Source: an uncultured Bacteroidales bacterium
GTDB lineage: Bacteria > Bacteroidota > Bacteroidia > Bacteroidales > Muribaculaceae
DNA length: 8,254 nucleotides
Reading direction: 5' to 3'
Assembly (NCBI GenBank): GCA_900554845.1
Contig: USIY01000086.1
Coordinates: 1 to 8,254, forward strand
Translations under genes and position numbers: made by a program
Notes under the pieces: generated by a model
The model's database searches: none
The model's input: the letters and a program-made list of their open reading frames with translations, nothing else
Told to the model about the DNA's origin: nothing
Part shown: positions 1-5,500 of the stretch, piece by piece
Layout of the letters: every line of letters begins with the position of its first letter
How positions within the stretch are numbered: the stretch's first letter is position 1

Positions 1-1038
1 GAGGGATGCCTCGTATACCCTGTAGTGAATTATGACGGCTCCTCTTCGTCGACAGGCTCGAAGATTTATATGGAGAAAATCCTTCCCGTCAATAAAGTAA
101 TGCCGGGTGAAGGCAACGCGGAGGACCGCGGAGTGTACATGCTGAAGCATCTGACAAAGGAAGATAACAATTCTTTCGCTTTGAAGGATCTTGTATGGTG
201 CCAGTCGGAAGGAGCACAGGGTGTGGTTCCGACACGATACGTGGCCGAGCCTCGGTCCGCCAAGAAGACCGACACTCCCCTGAGCGCCGATCTGACCGCA
301 TGGTACGGTGCCTCAGCCGCCGCAACATTGAGAACGAATAGGAATTATGAGAGTGCCTTTGAAAATGACGCCATTACGGTTTATGACAGGTACGAACTGG
401 ACAAGGACCTTGCCGTCAACGAGAGCAACTACGGGAACTACAATAAGTACATGACCCTGACTTACTGTCACGAGAACACTCAGCCCAGCGACCTGCATCT
501 TGCGGATTACATCACCGGCCTGGCAATGCAGTGTACTTTCCGTCCCGGTACGGTTTACAGCGGATATAACGCGACAACAGGTCTTGTGGAGAACACAAGC
601 TATGAGACCGGCAGGACTTTCTGGCGTTTCACTCCGGTGAAACGTGATATGAAGGAGACGGAGGCAGTGTACTTCGACAATGAAACGGCGGCAAACGCCT
701 ACTCGCAAGCTTTCAAGGCAAACGAGAACGGCATTAATCCTGATGGCGTTCCGGGGGTCATAGAGAGATTCGATGACGCGAGATGCTACTACAACGTCTG
801 GCTGAGACACGCCAACACGGATACCTTCAACAACGGATGGGATTCTACGGATCCTCACGAGACATTCCCGATGGAGTTCGGCATTGTCCGCAACAACATC
901 TACCGCATCGGAGTGTCGTTCACCGGCCCCGGCAGCTCGAATCTGACACTCCGCGAGCCATGGAACGTCCGCTTCCGGATATTCGTCCGCAAATGGTACA
1001 TTCGCGAGTTCCCGGAAGTACAGATACCCTTGATGTAA
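1..1038 (+). CDS. Mfa1-family (type V) fimbrial subunit, 3' part; start lies before the window
   Basis: The frame is open from base 1 to the TAA at 1036-1038, so 345 C-terminal residues are visible and the true start is upstream. A GTG at 25 could be mistaken for the start, but the frame continues through it. The C-terminal third carries marks of the Mfa1/fimbrillin C-terminal domain: CYYNVWLRHAN near visible residue 262, MEFGIVRNNIYRI near 291, and a last strand FRIFVRKWYIREF near 325. In type V pili, subunits are exported as lipoproteins, trimmed by a protease and polymerised by donor-strand exchange, with a C-terminal strand filling the groove of a neighbour. The Trp/Arg-rich last strand fits that role. 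Only 30 bases separate it from the next fimbrillin-like gene, so the two are probably co-transcribed. Whether it is the major shaft protein or a minor subunit cannot be decided without the N-terminus. The family call is by motif recognition, not by a search. Confidence 0.8.
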   Translation, partial: EGCLVYPVVNYDGSSSSTGSKIYMEKILPVNKVMPGEGNAEDRGVYMLKHLTKEDNNSFALKDLVWCQSEGAQGVVPTRYVAEPRSAKKTDTPLSADLTAWYGASAAATLRTNRNYESAFENDAITVYDRYELDKDLAVNESNYGNYNKYMTLTYCHENTQPSDLHLADYITGLAMQCTFRPGTVYSGYNATTGLVENTSYETGRTFWRFTPVKRDMKETEAVYFDNETAANAYSQAFKANENGINPDGVPGVIERFDDARCYYNVWLRHANTDTFNNGWDSTDPHETFPMEFGIVRNNIYRIGVSFTGPGSSNLTLREPWNVRFRIFVRKWYIREFPEVQIPLM

Positions 1039-1068
1039 GGCTTCACATAATCACATTTTTTGAAAGGA

Positions 1069-2397
1069 ATGAAACTACATAAATATTTAACCTACATGTC
1101 GGCGATTGCGCTGATGGCCACGACAGCGGGATGTGCGTCCGACGGACATGACGAGCCGTCGCAAGGGACACGTGCCGAGATAAGCATCAAAGCCGTCTCC
1201 GCAGATGACGAGGCCACGGGAAACGAGCTTATCAACTCTTGGTGGATAGCATTCGTCGACAAGGACCGCAAGGTCCGCGCGATAGTAGGCAACACGCAGA
1301 CTCCTGCCGTGGAAAGCGATGTGGTAAACACCGACAATGTTCCGCGTGGCACTTATTCCCTCTATGCCTTCGCCAACCTGACACCGGATGAGGTCAAGTC
1401 AGCGACCGGCCTGGAATTCACTGTCGGGAAGGGAATCGCGTCACACGAGGATGTAATGTACAAGACATGGGATATGTCTGTACACGGCCTTAACGCCATG
1501 GAAGAGACAACTCAGGTGCCTATGACCGGTTTCCTTGACGGTGTGAAGATCACAAACGAGTACAATCAGTCATATAGTGTCGAGGTGGTGAGAATGGTCG
1601 CAAAGATGCGGTTCAGCTTTACCTCGGCGTCCAATAAAGATGTGACGGTCCACAAAGCGATCCTCAACGATTATTCTCTGGAACCTATCAAGGCGTTCCC
1701 GACATATTCCTCTTTAGGTTCTGCCCCCGATTTCACCCAGGCTGTCACCACCCCCACTGCCTTCGGACTATTCACAAGCGACAACTCCGGCCTGCTGACA
1801 GTTCCGGCAAAGAGTGAAACAGCGCAGATCGGCTGGTTCTATCTGCGCGAGTGCAAGAGCGAGAATGACATGAGCCTCGGACTCAACGTGAGCTATGCCG
1901 ACAAACCGACGCATGACGTAAGCTTCACCGTCACCGGCCTTAGCCATGTGAACCGCAACGACTTCATCAAAATACCGCTGAAATTCACCGACGACAACGA
2001 CAAAGTGACAGTCACGCCTACTTTCTATCCCCCTATCGGCGGTTATCCGGCGATGATCGTGGTGGATGAGGATAACGCCAGCATAGTGACTTTCAAGACT
2101 CAAGGAGCTTTCATCTTGACAGCGGCGATTGAGAAAGCCGACGGAACAAAGGTAACCGGCAGCGACATCGCGTTCGCCGAGTTGGTTTCAGTAACCGGCG
2201 ACACCGGAATCTTCACGACGATACCGAAACTTAGCGCTTCGACATGCGACATAACCGGAGATGCGGGAAACACTCCGGGCACAGCGGTGCTAAAAATAAG
2301 GATAAAAGTCCGAGTGGGATATGACGAGACCACGGGAGTGGCCGTATGGCAGGATTATCCCGGGGAATACACCGTGACAATTATCCGCGCCGACTGA
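1069..2397 (+). CDS. Fimbrillin-like outer-membrane lipoprotein with extra C-terminal domain (minor, tip or anchor subunit)
   Basis: This gene encodes 442 residues from ATG 1069 to TGA 2395-2397. An in-frame TTG at 1060 would add three residues, but ATG 1069 gives a cleaner start (Lys2, Lys5, then a hydrophobic stretch). The signal peptide ends in a lipobox-like TAGC with Cys22, and Asp25, Asp28 and Glu29 follow, compatible with surface lipoprotein export in Bacteroidota. Arg35-Ala36 just before the first strand could be a maturation cleavage site. Fimbrillin-fold marks appear in order: NSWWIAFVDKD near residue 46-56, PMTGF at 151, RMVAKMRFSF at 175, FYLRE at 257 and VNRNDFIKIPLKF at 294. Residues about 309-442 go beyond the usual end of the fold and look like another beta-sandwich ending in strand GEYTVTII. 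It lies 30 bases after an Mfa1-type subunit gene. Its role as shaft, tip or anchor cannot be assigned; I cannot match it specifically to FimB or Mfa2. Confidence 0.83.
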   Translation: MKLHKYLTYMSAIALMATTAGCASDGHDEPSQGTRAEISIKAVSADDEATGNELINSWWIAFVDKDRKVRAIVGNTQTPAVESDVVNTDNVPRGTYSLYAFANLTPDEVKSATGLEFTVGKGIASHEDVMYKTWDMSVHGLNAMEETTQVPMTGFLDGVKITNEYNQSYSVEVVRMVAKMRFSFTSASNKDVTVHKAILNDYSLEPIKAFPTYSSLGSAPDFTQAVTTPTAFGLFTSDNSGLLTVPAKSETAQIGWFYLRECKSENDMSLGLNVSYADKPTHDVSFTVTGLSHVNRNDFIKIPLKFTDDNDKVTVTPTFYPPIGGYPAMIVVDEDNASIVTFKTQGAFILTAAIEKADGTKVTGSDIAFAELVSVTGDTGIFTTIPKLSASTCDITGDAGNTPGTAVLKIRIKVRVGYDETTGVAVWQDYPGEYTVTIIRAD

Positions 2398-2410
2398 CTT
2401 ATGCTTATTA

Positions 2411-2451
2411 CGGACGGACGTCTTTGCAGACGGCCGCCCGACTATTTATTT
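2411..2451 (+). terminator. Probable intrinsic terminator after the fimbrillin-like gene
   Basis: The left arm CGGACGGACGTCT (2411-2423) pairs with the right arm AGACGGCCGCCCG (2428-2440) across the loop TTGC. This gives 13 positions with two mismatches (A-C and A-G), rich in GC. The tail 2443-2451, TATTTATTT, is T-rich but not a pure T run. It starts 13 bases after the stop codon of the upstream gene and lies 79 bases before the next start, which fits transcription ending between the fimbrial pair and the giant gene. Partial read-through is possible because the tail is interrupted by A. Confidence 0.65.
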
Positions 2452-2462
2452 GCGTGACCATG

Positions 2463-2497
2463 GGACGTTCCGATTTGTCAATCGGGACAACCGGTCC
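2463..2497 (+). promoter_or_regulatory. Second inverted repeat in the leader of the giant gene
   Basis: GTTCCGAT (2467-2474) pairs with ATCGGGAC (2481-2488) around the loop TTGTCA, giving eight pairs including one G-T wobble. GGAC at 2463-2466 can extend the stem with GTCC at 2494-2497 across a five-base bulge. Alternatively that same GTCC could pair with the GGAC at 2485-2488, so two exclusive foldings exist. It sits 33-67 bases before the ATG at 2530. It could be a leader structure, an operator or part of a bipartite terminator; no clear Bacteroidales promoter (TTTG with TAnnTTTG at suitable spacing) was found here, so its role is open. Confidence 0.3.
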
Positions 2498-2529
2498 AAT
2501 AACATGATAACCATATAAACTGAACGTTA

Positions 2530-5500
2530 ATGAAGTTTATACTCCATGCGCTACCTCTCCTGTCCACTATACTGTTGCCGCTGACAGCGGCACTCCCCGT
2601 TGCCGCGGAGCGGGTGGCTCTTATCAACGACGCCGCTCAGCTCAGCACCAATACAGGCGTAAACATCGGAACAGCCCTTACGGACGACAACGGCACCACG
2701 TCATGGCAAACGCCGGACGCCGTCGGTGCGTCCGACGCCGGCAATCCCCGGGGCCTCCATTACATTCAGGTAAAACTGAACGAGCCCCTGACCTTGGCCT
2801 ACGACGAGGACATAATCGTCTACATGCAGCGGGCGAACAACAAGACAATGCAGCCCACCGCAATGGAAATAATGGTTTCTTCCGACGGCATTGCCTGGGA
2901 AACGTTTGTGGACGTGCAGACCGCCAAAACTTATCAGAAGGATCCATCCCTCGACAATCCCTCCACTCATGTTTATTTCACATATCGAGGACCAAATACA
3001 AAAGAGTATTCCACTCGAATTCATACGACAAAAACGTTTCAATATTTGCGTTTCATCGTAAAAGCCAACAATTCAAAAACTCTTGTATCCGGTTCCGATA
3101 TGATCCGCCGTATGGATCTTGCCGAGTTTCAGGTCATAAAGCTCGGACGTTCCGACACATACAGCGAAAACCAGATTGACCGTTTCCGTCTGATATCCGA
3201 CTATTACCATGACGGCACTCCCCATACGGGCGAAAACGGCAAGGAATACTATGAATATGAAGATTTTACCTTTGAGAACACCCGGGGCATTTTTGACGAA
3301 AGACTCCGGGGTACCAAAGACCTTCCGGAGGATTGGCTGGATGATTGGGAGGCGTGCTGGGATGCCGACGGAATATGGAAAAAAGACAAACTCAAATTAC
3401 ATAATGCCGGCATAGAAATGCCGAAATATTCTTTCATCACCCACGAAGAGGATCCACTGATTGAGCCGGGACAAAAACGTCAGCGCACTCATGTCATCGA
3501 GCATGAATTGCTGGCGATTCCCGGCGACGCCATCGCTTTGTATCCATATTTTACTTTATATGATGAATCCTATCCTCACAAATATGAGGAAAACTTCGTA
3601 CATTGGTATGATTACCGCACAGGAGGCAATCTGATTGACCCCTATTCCGGCAAGCGCATGCTTGATTTCCTCATAGATCCATCCAAAATATTCTTTAACA
3701 ACGATCATGGTTATTTCGGAGGAGTAGGAGCACGCAATCCCATGAATGAAGTATCCTATGGCATACCTCGTTTGGCTAAAGAAGGGGAAAGCGATGAAAT
3801 AAAAATTGGAAGTGTCGAAGAATACCTCAATTTTGTACGCGAGGCCAACAACGGATACTCGCCGATAAAGAGGAATGTCATACTTACCGCAGATCTGGAT
3901 TTTGCAGGAGTGGAATATAAGGATCCGAAATCGATTGTGCTTGGATCAAGCGACAACACGCCGTTTATGGGAGTGTTCGACGGGCATGGTCATACGATTA
4001 AAAATCTAAAAATCAACTGTCCTCAATCACCGGCGATAGGGTTCATCGGATATCTGGCGGGAACCCTTCAAAACATCACATTCGACAGTTCATGCGAATT
4101 TACAGGAAGGCATGAAGTCGGTATCGTAGGAGAGGCATATTCAAATCAATGGGATGCTAATAAACAGGCTGATTCTTATATCACCAATGTCGTCAGCTAC
4201 GCCACTGTTATCGCTACAAATAAATCTGACGATACTCGTGAATGGCCTGTTATTTGGGGAAGCCGGGTAGCGGGCGGAATATTAGGTGGACAGAGTACAA
4301 ATACAACTGCAGACAGTTACAAAGCGGTAACCATCTCCAATTGCGCCACCTTAGGAAGCGTCATATCCCAATATAAACCGCAATGGGAAACCGTAAAGTA
4401 CTATCCGGCGGGTCAATTGGTGGGCTATGCCCAAAATATGAACATCAATAACTGCTGGAGCACCGCGACCCTGCAGTGCATGGTTGAAGACCCGGAATCG
4501 CAGAATCCCTATGCACCAGAATATATATTGTCAGACGATCCTTCTCCTAACTTCTACATCAAACCCGAATACGGAAAAATCAAAATAGACAATTGTTTTT
4601 CCAGCTATGGAGCTAACGAGTTAAACACTGTATCACCTGAAAATTGGGAAGACATTCCTGTCGGGGAACCCATCACTTATCTTGGCTCCACGTGGATTAT
4701 GGGAGAGACGGGCCCTGTAAATGAATATGCCCCGGTTGATTCAGGTTTGCGTCCCAGCACAGCGCCACAAGATATTGACAAGGGAAACATCAACGGAGCT
4801 TACGCCACTTTCTTTTTCCCTCGTTCACCCTACAGAGCCAATGGTATACACGCCTCGCTGCCTTTTGTAGACAAGGATGGGAATGTGCTGAAAGTCAAAA
4901 ATGCGGACGGCACGGAGCGTGATGCGGACGAGTACACCATCGCAGCCGATTTCAGCGTTAGTTTCGATTATACCAAAAGCATCGATTACAATACAAAAAC
5001 AATTCTTGAGCCCGAGCTTGTGTACCGTCACATTTTCCATATAAAGGACGGTAGAAAATTTGCGGAGGATTTCTCAGGATCGGTTGCAAAGAACAGAGAA
5101 TACACTACAAAACATCGACGCGTGATCACGGCCCGCGCCGGGGTGGATTTCCAGGTACGTCTTGACGCCCCGATTCCGACGGATCCAAAGAACGGAGCCC
5201 GCTCACGGTATTATTATAAAATCAGTGAGACTGACTACCGCCGTATTTGCGGTGTCGGTTTCGAAATTTATGATATCTCAGGAGGAACGGATCAACCCGA
5301 ATGTATCTTAAAATATCGTGACGGCAATCAGACTCAAATTGAATCATGGACTGAATACGCTCAATATTTCAGTCTCGGCAAAGGATTCAAAGGACAAGGC
5401 AAACGTGAAATCGACGGAATAACATATTACGCATGCGGAGGTTTTGGAGCAGAACAAGTCAACTATAACCGCTTCCTTTGTATAGGTCAGGGAGGAGCCG

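Noticed and set aside
313..858. Open frame of 181 codons on the - strand
   Set aside because: It is antisense to the fimbrial subunit gene, whose sense frame carries recognisable family motifs.
783..1082. Open frame of 99 codons on the + strand spanning the gap between the first two genes
   Set aside because: It overlaps the conserved C-terminal domain of the fimbrial subunit in another frame and runs into the signal peptide of the next gene, with no motif of its own.
2449..2507. Possible Bacteroidales promoter with TTTG elements at 2449 and 2474
   Set aside because: No TAnnTTTG box lies at the required distance; the best candidate, TAACATGA at 2500, matches too poorly and the spacing is off.
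2523..2528. AACGTT palindrome just before the start codon at 2530
   Set aside because: Six bases are expected by chance, and nothing else supports a binding site.
2703..3179. Open frame of 158 codons on the + strand in another frame
   Set aside because: It lies fully inside the giant gene's start, in a GC-rich part with Arg-rich translation, and crosses from the discoidin-like domain into the following stretch. The main frame there has clear domain motifs.
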